Both the position numbers and the translations under genes were made by a program. 64,000 nt of DNA, taken from Rouxiella sp. WC2420. GTDB taxonomy: Bacteria; Pseudomonadota; Gammaproteobacteria; Enterobacterales; Enterobacteriaceae. The stretch is taken from NCBI RefSeq assembly GCF_041200025.1, contig NZ_CP165628.1, forward strand, positions 1,798,001 through 1,862,000. Direction: 5' to 3'. The notes under the pieces were generated by a model. It had not been told where the DNA came from. It did not search any database and worked only from the letters and a program-made list of their open reading frames with translations. Positions 44,840 to 54,400 of the stretch are shown here, in pieces; the stretch's first letter is position 1, and each line of letters opens with the position of its first letter.

Positions 44840-44926
44840 AGACAACTTAACGAGAGACCAAGAAAAACGTTAAGCTATGAGTCACCAGCAGAACTATTTA
44901 GCAACTGTGTTGCATCCATCGATTGA
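44840..44926 (+). mobile_element. IS30-family transposase C-terminal remnant
   Basis: The plus strand encodes RQLNERPRKTLSYESPAELF then SNCVASID and a stop, matching the conserved C-terminus of IS30-family transposases (RQLNxRPRKTL-Y-xPAExF). No upstream part of the transposase is intact. Confidence 0.75.
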
Positions 44927-44979
44927 ACTCAAAGCCATAAGCGGAATTAACATTCTGATAAATTAAGTAATTGGGCCGG

Positions 44980-45558
44980 TCAAAAACTAGGTCGAAGAGG
45001 CCAAGGAACTGTGGTACCTATGATATTAACCCTTATGTCTTTATTTAATGCAACGCTGATACCATGCGATATTTCAAAATTGGATAACCATCTTGAGTTA
45101 TTTAAATTAAATCTATTATCTATAACAAAGCCTAATATTATTATTCTGTATTCAACGTTGGGATGATTTTTACGGAAAAAAGATAATCTATTAGTAATTC
45201 CTTCTGGCTTTGATGGATTTGCTAAAGAACTTCCAACAATATGCCAAAGTGAATTTTTAGTGAATTCAACAGCGGCCGAACAAACATTCATTTCTGATGG
45301 TTCATGCACCCAGCATATAGAAACATCAAAAAATCCGAGATTTTCAGTATGATTTTTTAATTGAATCTTCAGATTTTCAATGTCGTGATAATCACACGAT
45401 AGATGATAAAGATTATTTGTGTCTAAATCCTTAACCAGTTTGCGGAACTTTTCGTCTCCACGGGATACAATGGAAACGATATTTCCATCTTTAATCAATG
45501 CCTTAACCACTCCTGATGACATCCCTGTACCACCAACAACAAGGTAATGTGAAGTCAT
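44980..45558 (-). CDS. Short Rossmann-fold NAD(P)-binding protein
   Basis: 192 residues starting MTSHYLVVGGTGMSSGVVKAL, a classical GGxGxxSG dinucleotide-binding motif, then a DYHDIENLKIQL segment. It lacks a clear YxxxK catalytic pair, so it is a short SDR-like protein of unknown substrate. It lies between the PPTase region and the integrase and reads leftward. Short related proteins occur on genomic islands. Confidence 0.7.
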   Translation of the reverse strand: MTSHYLVVGGTGMSSGVVKALIKDGNIVSIVSRGDEKFRKLVKDLDTNNLYHLSCDYHDIENLKIQLKNHTENLGFFDVSICWVHEPSEMNVCSAAVEFTKNSLWHIVGSSLANPSKPEGITNRLSFFRKNHPNVEYRIIILGFVIDNRFNLNNSRWLSNFEISHGISVALNKDIRVNIIGTTVPWPLRPSF

Positions 45559-46030
45559 AATTCATCCTTACTTTTCTGATTTAGGTTTAGATGTTACCAG
45601 TATGTCTTCCATAATGTTTTTAATCAAAAAAAGTGCTTTGCATTTACTTCTCTGCTGAACATTCATTAACAAACAATGACATTGGTCATGTCCACATGGA
45701 CCGAGGGATTTTAGTGGTCAAGCAAAACTGGCCACGGCTTTAGAGTTTTTCCAGAACAATTATTCTGATTCATTCGGCATCATACCACCATTATATTGAT
45801 GAGGTATGAGCTGGTTTTGCTAAAGTTTGCATACCCATATTCCTGCAAACAATCTCCCTATTCTCCTATCTTAAGCGATAGAATGATGTTGCGAATAAAA
45901 AGGGGGTCTTTCAAGTTCGGCATGAAGATGCTCATAAACGGCTTAACAATTTATCCGAACTGAAACTAGAAAAATGCCGTACCAGTACAGACTGATACGG
46001 CTATTTTTGTGGTTTATTTTGTCAGAGAGG
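45559..46030 (-). terminator. Intergenic region with the integrase terminator
   Basis: The hairpin GCCGTA (45976-45981) / TACGGC (45996-46001) is followed by T-runs on both strands and lies just after the integrase stop, so it ends integrase transcription and possibly works in both directions. The rest of the gap carries a decayed IS-like stretch (near 45715-45840) but no gene. Confidence 0.6.
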
Positions 46031-47299
46031 TTATCCCATTGTGCAACTGAGTTCCTTCCCACAAATATAAGGTGGGGCATACGCTTTCCGGCACATATCC
46101 AGATAATCCGACCACCATTGCATCATCGCTTTACGGGCATCGAGATATTCTGCTTTATGGATGTAAGCCGCTCGAACGCTGTTACGCTCCTGGTGACTCA
46201 TCTGCCGTTCAACCGCATCCTGCGCCCATAGGCCAGACTCCATCAGGGCACTACATGCCATTGCCCGAAATCCGTGGCCGCAGATTTCATCTTTTGTGTC
46301 ATAGCCCATCAGGCGTAGCGCCTTATTGACCGTGTTTTCGCACATCGGTTTATACGGATTGTGATCGCCGGGGAATACCAACACCTGATGCCCGGATATT
46401 TCCCGTATCTGTTTCAGAATAGCAATAGACTGACAGGAGAGTGGAACGATATGTGGAGTACGCATTTTTGCACCACGGCCAGAGTAGCGGACGCCGGGGA
46501 TGGACTCGCGAGTGGCAGGAATGGTCCAGATTCTATTTTTGAAATCGATCTCAAACCAACGGGCGAAACGCAGTTCGCTGGAACGGATGAATAGGTGAAG
46601 GGTGAGTGAGACAGCCAGGCGGGTTAACTCTCGTCCTTGCTTGTAGTCCTCAATGCGAGCCAACAGTTCCGGTAGTCGCTCCAACTGAAGGGCGGGGTAA
46701 TGACGTTTAACTGGCGGGGCGATGATACCCTCCAGATTTGCCGCGGGATTGTGCTCTATCAACTCCTGATGCACAGCATGACGCATTATGTTGCACATAT
46801 GCTGCCGGGTACGTGCTGCGACTTCCAGCAGACCTTTTTTCTCAATGCTTTTCAGCAGGTCGATAAAGTGACGAGGTTTCAGTTCAGCTACCGGCAAGTG
46901 TCCAATCACAGGGAATATATGATTGTTCATGCTGGCAAGCAGGCGGGATGCGTGGTTCTCAGACCATGTTCGGTTGCTGTTATGCCACTCCAGTGCCACA
47001 TGTTTGAAGGTTTTTTCTGGTGTGGAAGTGGTTCTTTCAGCAGAGCGCTGTTGTGCTGGATTGATATTTTGCGCGAGGAGTTTACGGATACCATCACGCT
47101 GTTGACGAGCATCAGCCAAAGACACGTCAGGGTAGGCGCCTAAGCCAAGGCGAGATTCTTTTCTATTGATACGATATTTGAGATACCAGAGACGTGAACC
47201 GCCTGGATTGATCAACAGGTACAGACCATGGGAATCGGAAATTTTGAAGGGTTTAGCGGATGGTTTTAAGCTGCGGATTTTTGTGTCGTTAAGAGACAT
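46031..47299 (-). CDS. int: P4/HPI-type tyrosine integrase
   Basis: 422 residues: an N-terminal DUF4102-type domain (RSLKPSAKPFKISDSHGLYL, then YPDVSLADARQQRDGIRKLL), SAM-like core-binding domain and catalytic domain with IRSSELRFARW (Arg), HGFRAMA (H-x-x-R) and the late AAYIH (Tyr). The N-terminus closely resembles the Yersinia HPI integrase. It is 161 bp from the tRNA-Asn 3' end and reads away from it. It drives integration at and excision from tRNA-Asn. Confidence 0.95.
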   Translation of the reverse strand: MSLNDTKIRSLKPSAKPFKISDSHGLYLLINPGGSRLWYLKYRINRKESRLGLGAYPDVSLADARQQRDGIRKLLAQNINPAQQRSAERTTSTPEKTFKHVALEWHNSNRTWSENHASRLLASMNNHIFPVIGHLPVAELKPRHFIDLLKSIEKKGLLEVAARTRQHMCNIMRHAVHQELIEHNPAANLEGIIAPPVKRHYPALQLERLPELLARIEDYKQGRELTRLAVSLTLHLFIRSSELRFARWFEIDFKNRIWTIPATRESIPGVRYSGRGAKMRTPHIVPLSCQSIAILKQIREISGHQVLVFPGDHNPYKPMCENTVNKALRLMGYDTKDEICGHGFRAMACSALMESGLWAQDAVERQMSHQERNSVRAAYIHKAEYLDARKAMMQWWSDYLDMCRKAYAPPYICGKELSCTMG

Positions 47300-47459
47300 T
47301 TGGGGGTCACTCCGTCATCGAACCAACATGACCCCAAATCTGACCACCAAATTCTCCCGATGCAGAGGGAAAACTAAAAATGCATCGGGAAGATTTTTCG
47401 CGCTAACTTATTGAATCTAAATCACATAAGGATTCGCAAAGAGGCATGAAAACAAGAAT

Positions 47460-47476
47460 TTGGCTCCTCTGACTGG
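47460..47476. other. attachment site core (attL/attR) in tRNA-Asn
   Basis: TTGGCTCCTCTGACTGG is the reverse complement of CCAGTCAGAGGAGCCAA, the known 17-bp core of HPI/ICEKp integration in tRNA-Asn genes. It is the 3' end of the tRNA and marks the right boundary of the element. No second copy is evident in the window, so the other boundary lies left of base 1. Confidence 0.85.
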
Positions 47477-47536
47477 ACTCGAACCAGTGACATACGGATT
47501 AACAGTCCGCCGTTCTACCGACTGAACTACAGAGGA
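47461..47536 (-). tRNA. asnT: tRNA-Asn (GTT)
   Basis: 76 nt including an encoded CCA. The acceptor stem TCCTCTG / CAGAGGA, the D-arm, anticodon loop CTGTTAA with anticodon GTT, and T-arm GGTTCGAGTCC are canonical and identical to the enterobacterial tRNA-Asn consensus. Its 3' end faces the integrase. The copy remains intact after integration. The letter of the gene copy (asnT/U/V/W) cannot be known from here. Confidence 0.97.
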
Positions 47537-47674
47537 ATCGTGTGAACGGGGCGAATACTAACGGGGGTAGCTCGGCTTGTCAAAGGCCTTTCTTCATAAA
47601 GCTGTCTGAGTGTTGAAGAAATCGGCAAATGCCCCCGTTTTAACGGAATTTTGTGCAAAATCTATCGTAAGCGC

Positions 47675-48235
47675 TTATCCCAGAATGCGTTTTGCCCAGG
47701 AAGAAATTTCATCGCCGCTGCCGATATCAGCCTGTACCAATCCATTAATCATAAAAGTCGGTGAAACATGGATGCCATTTTGGCGCGAGTATTTGCAGTG
47801 CCACTTGATGACATTTTGCAAGTCGGGACGAGCAAATGCTTCGCGCGCGTCAACGCCGCTGTACTGTTCCAGACGATTAATAATGTCGTTTGGTGTCGCG
47901 TCCATGTTGGGCCCGGAGCAATGGTCTTTAAACTCAAACTCTTCGCGGTGATCGGCCACTGCCTGCAATACCGCTCTGGCGGCTTTTTTCCCGTCAGGCA
48001 GAGTAGATGCAGCGAGGATATAACGTACAATCACGCCGGAATACATGTGCCACGGCTGTGATTGCAGGTGAATTTTCAGCGTGATGTTGTCTTCACCTAC
48101 CTCCTCCAACAGCGCATCAAGTTTGTTAAAAGCGCGCACCGAGAACGGGCAGGTAGGCTCGAGAAAGACTTCGAAGACGTTTTTTCCGTGGCCCCAAACC
48201 AGCGGGTCGGCGTGCAGCGGGGTGTTGGCAGTCAT
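47675..48235 (-). CDS. DsbA-family thioredoxin-fold oxidoreductase-like protein
   Basis: 186 residues from the ATG at 48235, 7 nt after AAGGGA (a TTG two codons upstream is an alternative). FLEPTCPFSVRAFNKLDAL is a thioredoxin-fold start with CPFS (single Cys pair position as C-P-x-S). VSPTFMINGLV is the typical cis-Pro region. No signal peptide, so it is cytoplasmic. It resembles DsbA/FrnE-like reductases or thioredoxin-fold proteins of unknown substrate. First chromosomal gene beyond the tRNA. Confidence 0.82.
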   Translation of the reverse strand: MTANTPLHADPLVWGHGKNVFEVFLEPTCPFSVRAFNKLDALLEEVGEDNITLKIHLQSQPWHMYSGVIVRYILAASTLPDGKKAARAVLQAVADHREEFEFKDHCSGPNMDATPNDIINRLEQYSGVDAREAFARPDLQNVIKWHCKYSRQNGIHVSPTFMINGLVQADIGSGDEISSWAKRILG

Positions 48236-48362
48236 AATCAATTCCCTTCAGTTAAAATTATTAACTAAAACATCTTGGCAAAACCCAAAGCATAGGGCCA
48301 GTCAGGGCGGGCAAATTACCCGCTGTTTTAAGTTAACAAAAATTACCGTCTCCCGCTGCTCT

Positions 48363-49490
48363 TCAGATTTTTTGCAGTGCTCTCTGGGCTAACTCGGTGA
48401 AATAGGCCACCGCAGGTTCGATAATCTCTTCATTGGGTTCGAAAGAAGGATGATGTAAACCGAACTTGCTGGCGCTGCCAATGCTGACAAACGCGCCGGG
48501 AACGTGTTGCAGGTAGAAAGCAAAGTCTTCACCACCCATCTGTGGTGTAGCAATTTCAGTGTCATAGCCACGTTCTTTGGCGACTAAAAGCGCAAATTCT
48601 GCCCACTCTGGCGTATTAATCAACGCAGGTGGCCCCGGCTGCCAGTCGAGGGTAGCCGTTGCACCAAAACCGCTGGCAATGCCGTTAATCAACGATCGGA
48701 TACGGTCAGGGATTTCTTTGCGAATCAGATCGTTATGCGTGCGTACTGTGCCTTCCAGCTCCACTGTTTGCGGAAGAATATTCCAGGTATTGCCTGCGGT
48801 AAAGCGCGTCACGCTGACAACTACCGATTCCTGAGAGCTATAAATCCGGCTCGCCAGCGTTTGCAGCGTCGTGACGATTTGGCTCCCGATAACCACCGAG
48901 TCAATGCCTTCATGCGGGCGTGCAGCATGTGCCCCTTTACCATTGATATTAATAGTAAAACGATCGACATTGGCATAAAACGCACCACCACGGGTAATCA
49001 ATTTTCCCAGCGGCAGATTAGGCGCGTTATGCATGCCGAAAATAGCCTTAACTCCTTCCAGTGCTCCCGCGTCGATCAACTGCTGAGCGCCGTTAAAGGT
49101 CTCTTCTGCCGGCTGAAAAAGAATGCGCACCCGACCTTTGAGCGTTTTCTCTATTTCTTTCAAACGGTAAGCTACGCCGAGCATTACGGAGGTGTGAACG
49201 TCGTGACCGCAGGCGTGCATCACACCGCTGTTTTTGGATGAAAACGCCACGGAGGTAGCCTCTTCAATCGGCAGCGCATCAATATCAGCTCGCAGCGCAA
49301 TTAAAGGTTCACCATGACCCAGTTCGACCACTACACCGGTTTTTAGCCTAAGAGGAAGAATGCGGATATCAGCCTGTTTCAACCAGGCAGTGATGCGTTC
49401 GGTAGTGGCAAATTCGTGATTGGACAGTTCTGGGTGCTGATGAAGTTCGCGTCGCCAGGCCACCAACTGGTTGATTAATGTATCCGTCAT
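48363..49490 (-). CDS. M20-family amidohydrolase (hippurate hydrolase/N-acyl-amino-acid deacylase-like)
   Basis: 375 residues from the ATG at 49490 after GAGGA; the frame continues to 49577 without better support. Zinc ligands: HACGHDVHTS, PAEETFNGA, GMHNAPN and the late GLHH; the active-site Glu is in the PAEE pair. These enzymes cleave N-acyl amino acids, hippurate or IAA-amino acids. Divergent from a close paralogue at 49719-50876 and near a dipeptide-uptake operon, so it may process imported peptides. Confidence 0.88.
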   Translation of the reverse strand: MTDTLINQLVAWRRELHQHPELSNHEFATTERITAWLKQADIRILPLRLKTGVVVELGHGEPLIALRADIDALPIEEATSVAFSSKNSGVMHACGHDVHTSVMLGVAYRLKEIEKTLKGRVRILFQPAEETFNGAQQLIDAGALEGVKAIFGMHNAPNLPLGKLITRGGAFYANVDRFTININGKGAHAARPHEGIDSVVIGSQIVTTLQTLASRIYSSQESVVVSVTRFTAGNTWNILPQTVELEGTVRTHNDLIRKEIPDRIRSLINGIASGFGATATLDWQPGPPALINTPEWAEFALLVAKERGYDTEIATPQMGGEDFAFYLQHVPGAFVSIGSASKFGLHHPSFEPNEEIIEPAVAYFTELAQRALQKI

Positions 49491-49718
49491 GACATCCTCG
49501 TCTATTAGGGCTAAATACAGCATCATCCAAAGATGTCGATGGCGCGTGAACCAACGATTTGCGATAAGCTTTGCCATAAAATAGCTATGTCTATTGCCAG
49601 ATTTATCATTCTCTTGCGCAAAATTGTTGTTTTACTCCCGCCCAATGTCCGTTCAATATCGCTAATCAAGAAATGGAGAACCTTGCTTCGTTCTATTGCC
49701 AGATTCTGGAGGAAACGC
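49491..49718. promoter_or_regulatory. Divergent promoter region of the two M20 genes
   Basis: 228 bp between divergent paralogues. It is T/A-rich and must contain promoters for both. No operator can be named by eye; the nearby RpiR regulator is a candidate. Confidence 0.5.
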
Positions 49719-50876
49719 ATGAGCAACAATTTTTCTGCGCAGCTAATTAATTGGCGCAGAACTCTGCACACCTGGCCTGAGCTGTCGAATCAGGAACAGG
49801 CCACTACCGCACGTATTCGCGGATGGCTTGAAAATGCCGGGATCCGCATTCTGGATTACCCTATTCAAACCGGCGTGATTGCCGAAATCGGCCACGGCGA
49901 ATCGCTGATTGCCCTGCGCGCTGATATCGATGCGCTGCCTATTCACGAACAAACCCGACTTCCTTTCGCCTCGCAACATGCCGGAGTCATGCACGCCTGC
50001 GGTCACGACGTTCACACCTCGGTTATCCTTGGTGCGGCAATGCAGCTTAAGGCGCGTGAAGACCGGTTGCCGGGCAGAGTACGTTTATTCTTTCAGCCGG
50101 GTGAAGAAAACTGCACCGGCGCGAAACAGTTTATTAAAGCCGGGGCGCTGGAAGGCGTGCAGGCAATTTTTGGTATGCACAATGAACCCGGTTTGCCTGT
50201 AGGAACCTTTGCCACTCGCGGCGGCGCATTCTATGCCAATGCCGATCGTTTTATTATCAATATTCACGGTAAAGGGGCGCATGCGGCGCATCCCGAGCAA
50301 GGTATCGATACCATTGTACTGACCAGTCAGGTGATTCAGGCTTTGCAGGCCCTCACCAGCCGCAGCTTTAATACTCTCGACAGTCTTGTGCTGTCCGTGA
50401 CCCGTATTGATGCAGGGAAAACCTGGAACGTATTGCCTGAAAAAGTGATGTTTGGCGGAACCTTGCGCACTCATGATGTAAAAGTGCGTGAGCAAGTGCA
50501 GCAGCGCGTCAATCATCTGGTCAAGAGCTTGGTCGAGGCCAGTGGCGGCAGCGCTGACGTGAGCTGGACGGCGGGCCCACCAGTGTTAATCAATGATAAA
50601 AACTGGGCGCGTGTGGCATCTGAAGTGGCAAAAGTCGCGGGATATGAGGTTCGCACCGCAGATTTGCACCTTGGTGGCGAAGATTTTGCCATTTATTTGC
50701 AAAATGTCCCCGGTGCCTTTGTCAGCATTGGCAGCGACAGTGAGTTTGGTTTGCACCATGAAGGTTTTAATCCAGATGAAACTCTGCTTGCTCCGGCAGC
50801 AGAATATTTTAGTCGCCTCGCCGAGCAAGCCTTAACCCTGCTGAACGAAAAAACCCTAGAAATAAATCCTGCCTGA
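49719..50876 (+). CDS. M20-family amidohydrolase, paralogue of 48363-49490
   Basis: 385 residues from the ATG at 49719 after GGAGG; the longer frame from 49533 runs through the divergent promoter. Zinc and catalytic motifs HACGHDVHTS, PGEENCTGA, GMHNEPG and GLHHEGF are complete. It is about as long as its neighbour and clearly related by duplication, but diverged enough to suggest a different acyl or amino-acid preference. Confidence 0.88.
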   Translation: MSNNFSAQLINWRRTLHTWPELSNQEQATTARIRGWLENAGIRILDYPIQTGVIAEIGHGESLIALRADIDALPIHEQTRLPFASQHAGVMHACGHDVHTSVILGAAMQLKAREDRLPGRVRLFFQPGEENCTGAKQFIKAGALEGVQAIFGMHNEPGLPVGTFATRGGAFYANADRFIINIHGKGAHAAHPEQGIDTIVLTSQVIQALQALTSRSFNTLDSLVLSVTRIDAGKTWNVLPEKVMFGGTLRTHDVKVREQVQQRVNHLVKSLVEASGGSADVSWTAGPPVLINDKNWARVASEVAKVAGYEVRTADLHLGGEDFAIYLQNVPGAFVSIGSDSEFGLHHEGFNPDETLLAPAAEYFSRLAEQALTLLNEKTLEINPA

Positions 50877-50897
50877 TATTGTCTCCTTTAATAAAAA

Positions 50898-50921
50898 CCC
50901 TCTGGCTAACGAGCCGGAGGG
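50898..50921. terminator. Hairpin after the second M20 gene
   Basis: CCCTCTGGCT (50898-50907) and AGCCGGAGGG (50912-50921) form a near-perfect stem with a 4-nt loop (one G-T pair). A-rich sequence precedes it and a short T-run follows several bases later, so it is a probable but not textbook terminator. Confidence 0.55.
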
Positions 50922-51159
50922 GTTGCACCTGTTTTGTGAGTGGTTGCTTATTTTACGTGCATATCGTTTAGCCCTATGACTCGCCAAATCCTCGAAATTT
51001 CTGAAAGTCCACGCCTTTAAACTGATTAATTCCTGATTTTTTGCTGATTTAAAACAGATTTTCTCCCTTTTTTTTGTGTGCCTATAAAATTGGCATAGCT
51101 GTTGCTTTGTTACCTCACTAACAAGAATTGTTAAGTTGATAACAAAGCAACAGGGGCTT

Positions 51160-52035
51160 ATGGCAGATAATCTGGACGTGATCGCACAAATTCAAGGCTC
51201 GTTTGCCGGACAGACGCCGACGGGTAAACGAATTGCCGGCTATCTGCTGGCGAATCTCGCGCAGATCCCCTTTGAAACTGCTGACAGCATTGCTCGCAGC
51301 GCTGCCACCAGCGGAATTTCCGTTGGCCGCTATCTGCGCAGTCTGGGTTATCGCAACCTTGATGACTTCAAGCAAACCCTGCGCCAGCAAAGTAGTGGGG
51401 CGCTTTATCAGCCGTGGGTGGTGACCGATCGCCTCGGCGCTTATCGCCAACGCAGTAAACAGCCGCGGCAGGAAAAGCTCCAGCAAGGTCTGACGCTGGA
51501 ACTGGAAGCTATCCAGCACGTATATCAGTTGGCGCAAAGTGACAGTTTTGCCAATGTCAGCCGAGGTCTGGCCGAGGCCGATGCGGTGTTTATCCTTGGT
51601 ATTCAGTCGGTGCGCGGGATTGCCAACACGTTTTACAGCAATCTGGAATATTTGCGGCCCCAGGTTTATTTCGCTGACGGCCAGTCGGGCACCTACGTTG
51701 AGTCGCTGAACTCGGAGTTCGCCTCACCGTACCTTATCGTCAGCGATACCCGTGCCTATTCGGTGATCGCACAGAAATACTGCAAGGCCGCTTGCGATCG
51801 CGGTCTGCGGGTGGGGTTAATCACCGATATTTACTGCCCGTGGGCGCACGATTATCCGGTGGATTTGCTGCAAATAAAGACCGATACCGGCCAATTCTGG
51901 GATTCGATGGCCCCGCTGAGTTGCCTGTTTAACCTGCTGTGCTCGTCAGTGCTTGAGCTGCGCGGCGACGAGGTAGAGCAGAGGCTGGCGACCAATCGGG
52001 TACTGCAAAAAGAGTTCGGACAGTTTGAGTCCTGA
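51160..52035 (+). CDS. RpiR/MurR-family transcriptional regulator
   Basis: 291 residues from the ATG at 51160 (MADNLDVIAQIQGSF) after AGGGG. N-terminal HTH_6 (ETADSIARSAATSGISVGRY, then LRSLGYRNLDDF) and a C-terminal SIS sugar-phosphate-binding domain (ADAVFILGIQSVRGIANTFY). MurR relatives control N-acetylmuramate use. It is directly upstream of ddpX and the ABC genes and most likely controls them, possibly in response to a muropeptide or amino sugar. Confidence 0.88.
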   Translation: MADNLDVIAQIQGSFAGQTPTGKRIAGYLLANLAQIPFETADSIARSAATSGISVGRYLRSLGYRNLDDFKQTLRQQSSGALYQPWVVTDRLGAYRQRSKQPRQEKLQQGLTLELEAIQHVYQLAQSDSFANVSRGLAEADAVFILGIQSVRGIANTFYSNLEYLRPQVYFADGQSGTYVESLNSEFASPYLIVSDTRAYSVIAQKYCKAACDRGLRVGLITDIYCPWAHDYPVDLLQIKTDTGQFWDSMAPLSCLFNLLCSSVLELRGDEVEQRLATNRVLQKEFGQFES

Positions 52036-52093
52036 AGGGTAAAGACCTCCCGGCAACAATATTATTTTTCAACAGGGGCAGTAGAAAATCATT

Positions 52094-52669
52094 ATGAAAG
52101 AACAAGATATCACGCTAGTTGATGTGGTCACGCTTTTACCTGAAGCGGTTATTGATATGAAGTATGCCACCGACGATAACCTTACCGGCCACGTTGTTTA
52201 CTGTGAAAACCGCTGCCTGCTGCATCCTGATGCCGCTAAAGCATTAGTGCGCTGTTTTGACGTTGCAAAATTGGCTGGTTTCAATCTCAAAATTTTCGAT
52301 GCTTATCGACCGAAACAGGCGCAAAAGGTGTTTTGGGCCGTCTTGCCAAATCCTGATTACGTGGCCGATATCAGCATTGGTTCACACCACAGCCGTGGCG
52401 TTGCCATCGATCTGACGTTAATTGACGAGCAGGGCCACGAGCTGGATATGGGCGCGGGTTTCGATGAAATGACCGAGCGATCGCATCCGTTTTATCCGCA
52501 CCTGCCTGCCGAAATCCAGCGCAACCGTTTGCTACTTAACGCAGTGATGGCGGCAGGTGGCTTTATCGGGATGCCCACCGAATGGTGGCACTTCGAGCTG
52601 CCAGATTCTATTTCCTATCCGCTTTTGGAAGATATTTTTGACTGCTATCCGTCAAAACACCTTGCCTGA
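52094..52669 (+). CDS. ddpX: D-Ala-D-Ala dipeptidase (VanX/DdpX)
   Basis: 191 residues of the VanX/peptidase M15D family. Zinc ligands and catalytic residues: SHHSRGVAIDL (HxxxxxxD), DAYRP (the stabilising Arg) and EWWHFEL (Glu and His). It hydrolyses D-Ala-D-Ala to D-Ala. In E. coli ddpX heads the ddpXABCDF operon that imports and uses the dipeptide in stationary phase; the same order is seen here. Confidence 0.95.
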   Translation: MKEQDITLVDVVTLLPEAVIDMKYATDDNLTGHVVYCENRCLLHPDAAKALVRCFDVAKLAGFNLKIFDAYRPKQAQKVFWAVLPNPDYVADISIGSHHSRGVAIDLTLIDEQGHELDMGAGFDEMTERSHPFYPHLPAEIQRNRLLLNAVMAAGGFIGMPTEWWHFELPDSISYPLLEDIFDCYPSKHLA

Positions 52670-52717
52670 TCCTTGGCATTTTTCATCGTTGCTACCTTAG
52701 ATACCAGGAGTTTGCAG

Positions 52718-54319
52718 ATGTCGACTATTACAGCAAAGACCGCAGCAAAATCATTATTTAACAAAGCGTTAATCAAAAAAACAACGCTGGCAGGTGCCGT
52801 GATACTAGCACTATCGGGGATGAGTTTGCAGGCGCAGGCTGCCGTCCCGAAAGATATGCTGGTGATTGGTAAAGCGGCAGATCCGCAGACCTTAGACCCG
52901 GCCGTAACCATTGATAACAATGACTGGACGGTGACTTATCCGGCGTATCAGCGTCTGGTGGGGTATAAAACCGAAGGCGGTAAAGGATCGACTCAAGTCG
53001 AGGGCGATCTTGCCGCTAGCTGGACTGCTTCGCCGGATCAACTGGTATGGACCTTCAAACTCAAACCGGGCGCTAAATTTGATGACGGGTCCGAGGTGAA
53101 TGCCGATGCGGTGAAATGGTCGTTCGATCGTCTGATGAAAATCGCTCAGGGACCTTCCGAGGCTTTCCCGAAAGACATGCAGGTCTCGGTGGTTGACCCG
53201 ATGACTGTGCGTTTTACCCTGAAAACTCCATTCGCGCCGTTCCTTTACACATTGGCTAACGATGGTGCAGGAATTGTTAACCCGGCGATTGCCAGAGGGA
53301 ATCCAGCCGATGGCGGTAAAGCCTGGATGTCGAACCACACGGCTGGCTCCGGCCCTTACAAGCTGGATCGCTGGGAGAAAGGTCAGCAGTTGGTTCTGGT
53401 GCCGAATCCTTATTACAACGGACCAAAGCCGGCTTTCAAACGTGTGACGGTGAAAATTATCGGTGAAAGCTCCAGCCGTCGTTTGCAGCTGTCTCGCGGC
53501 GATTTGGATATTGCCGATTCGCTGCCTATCGACCAGCTAGCAGCACTGAAGCAGGAAAATAAAGTCGCGGTAAATGAGTATCCGTCGTTGCGCGTGACTT
53601 ACCTGTATCTCAACAATGCCAAAGGTGCGATGAGCAATGTCGACCTGCGCCGCGCGGTGTCTTACGCGGTGGATTATCAAGGCATGGTGAAGGGTATTCT
53701 CGGCGGCAACGCAAAACAGATGCGCGGTCCGATCCCCGATGGTATGTGGGGTTATGATCCGAAAGCCATGCAGTACAGCAACGATATGACCAAGGCCAAA
53801 GCCGATCTCGCCAAGGTGAAACCGCAGCCGGATACATTAGATTTTCTCTATTCCGACAGTGATCCGAACTGGGAGCCGATCGCGCTTTCCGTTCAGGCTA
53901 GCCTGGCAACCGCCGGGGTGAAAGTGAAGCTCGAAAAACTGGCAAACGCCACCATGCGTGACCGCATCGGGCAAGGCGATTACGACATATCCATCGGTAA
54001 CTGGAGCCCGGATTTCGCCGACCCGTACATGTTTATGAACTACTGGTTCGAGTCTGACAAGAAGGGGCTGCCGGGTAACCGCTCGTTCTATTCCAATCCG
54101 CAGGTTGATGATCTGTTGAAGAAAGCAGTATCAGTCACCGATCAGAAACAGCGTACTGATTATTACCAGCAGGCGCAGAAAATTGTTATCGACCAGGCGG
54201 CCTACGTTTACCTGTTCCAGAAAAACTATCAGGTAGCGATGAACAAAGACGTGAAAGGCTTTGTTTTCAATCCGATGCTGGAGCAGGTGTTCAACGTGGC
54301 GCAGATGAGCAAGCAGTAA
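52718..54319 (+). CDS. ddpA: Dipeptide ABC transporter substrate-binding protein (DdpA-like)
   Basis: 533 residues from the ATG at 52718 after AGGAG; the frame reaches back to 52673 without a ribosome site. A signal peptide ends near LQAQAA, followed by the SBP_bac_5 fold (DMLVIGKAADPQTLDPA, DGSEVNADAVKWSFDR, PDFADPYMF). Periplasmic receptor that delivers D-Ala-D-Ala or related peptides to DdpBC. Confidence 0.92.
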   Translation: MSTITAKTAAKSLFNKALIKKTTLAGAVILALSGMSLQAQAAVPKDMLVIGKAADPQTLDPAVTIDNNDWTVTYPAYQRLVGYKTEGGKGSTQVEGDLAASWTASPDQLVWTFKLKPGAKFDDGSEVNADAVKWSFDRLMKIAQGPSEAFPKDMQVSVVDPMTVRFTLKTPFAPFLYTLANDGAGIVNPAIARGNPADGGKAWMSNHTAGSGPYKLDRWEKGQQLVLVPNPYYNGPKPAFKRVTVKIIGESSSRRLQLSRGDLDIADSLPIDQLAALKQENKVAVNEYPSLRVTYLYLNNAKGAMSNVDLRRAVSYAVDYQGMVKGILGGNAKQMRGPIPDGMWGYDPKAMQYSNDMTKAKADLAKVKPQPDTLDFLYSDSDPNWEPIALSVQASLATAGVKVKLEKLANATMRDRIGQGDYDISIGNWSPDFADPYMFMNYWFESDKKGLPGNRSFYSNPQVDDLLKKAVSVTDQKQRTDYYQQAQKIVIDQAAYVYLFQKNYQVAMNKDVKGFVFNPMLEQVFNVAQMSKQ

Positions 54320-54400
54320 GTTTGAATGAATTGCCGACACTGGCTGAAATTTGCCATGACACCGGGGCAGTAGCTCCGGTGCTTTGTTCAGGGGAACGTT

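Noticed and set aside
1..47460. Second att core (CCAGTCAGAGGAGCCAA) marking the left ICE boundary
   Set aside because: I found no second copy by eye in this window; the boundary is probably left of base 1.
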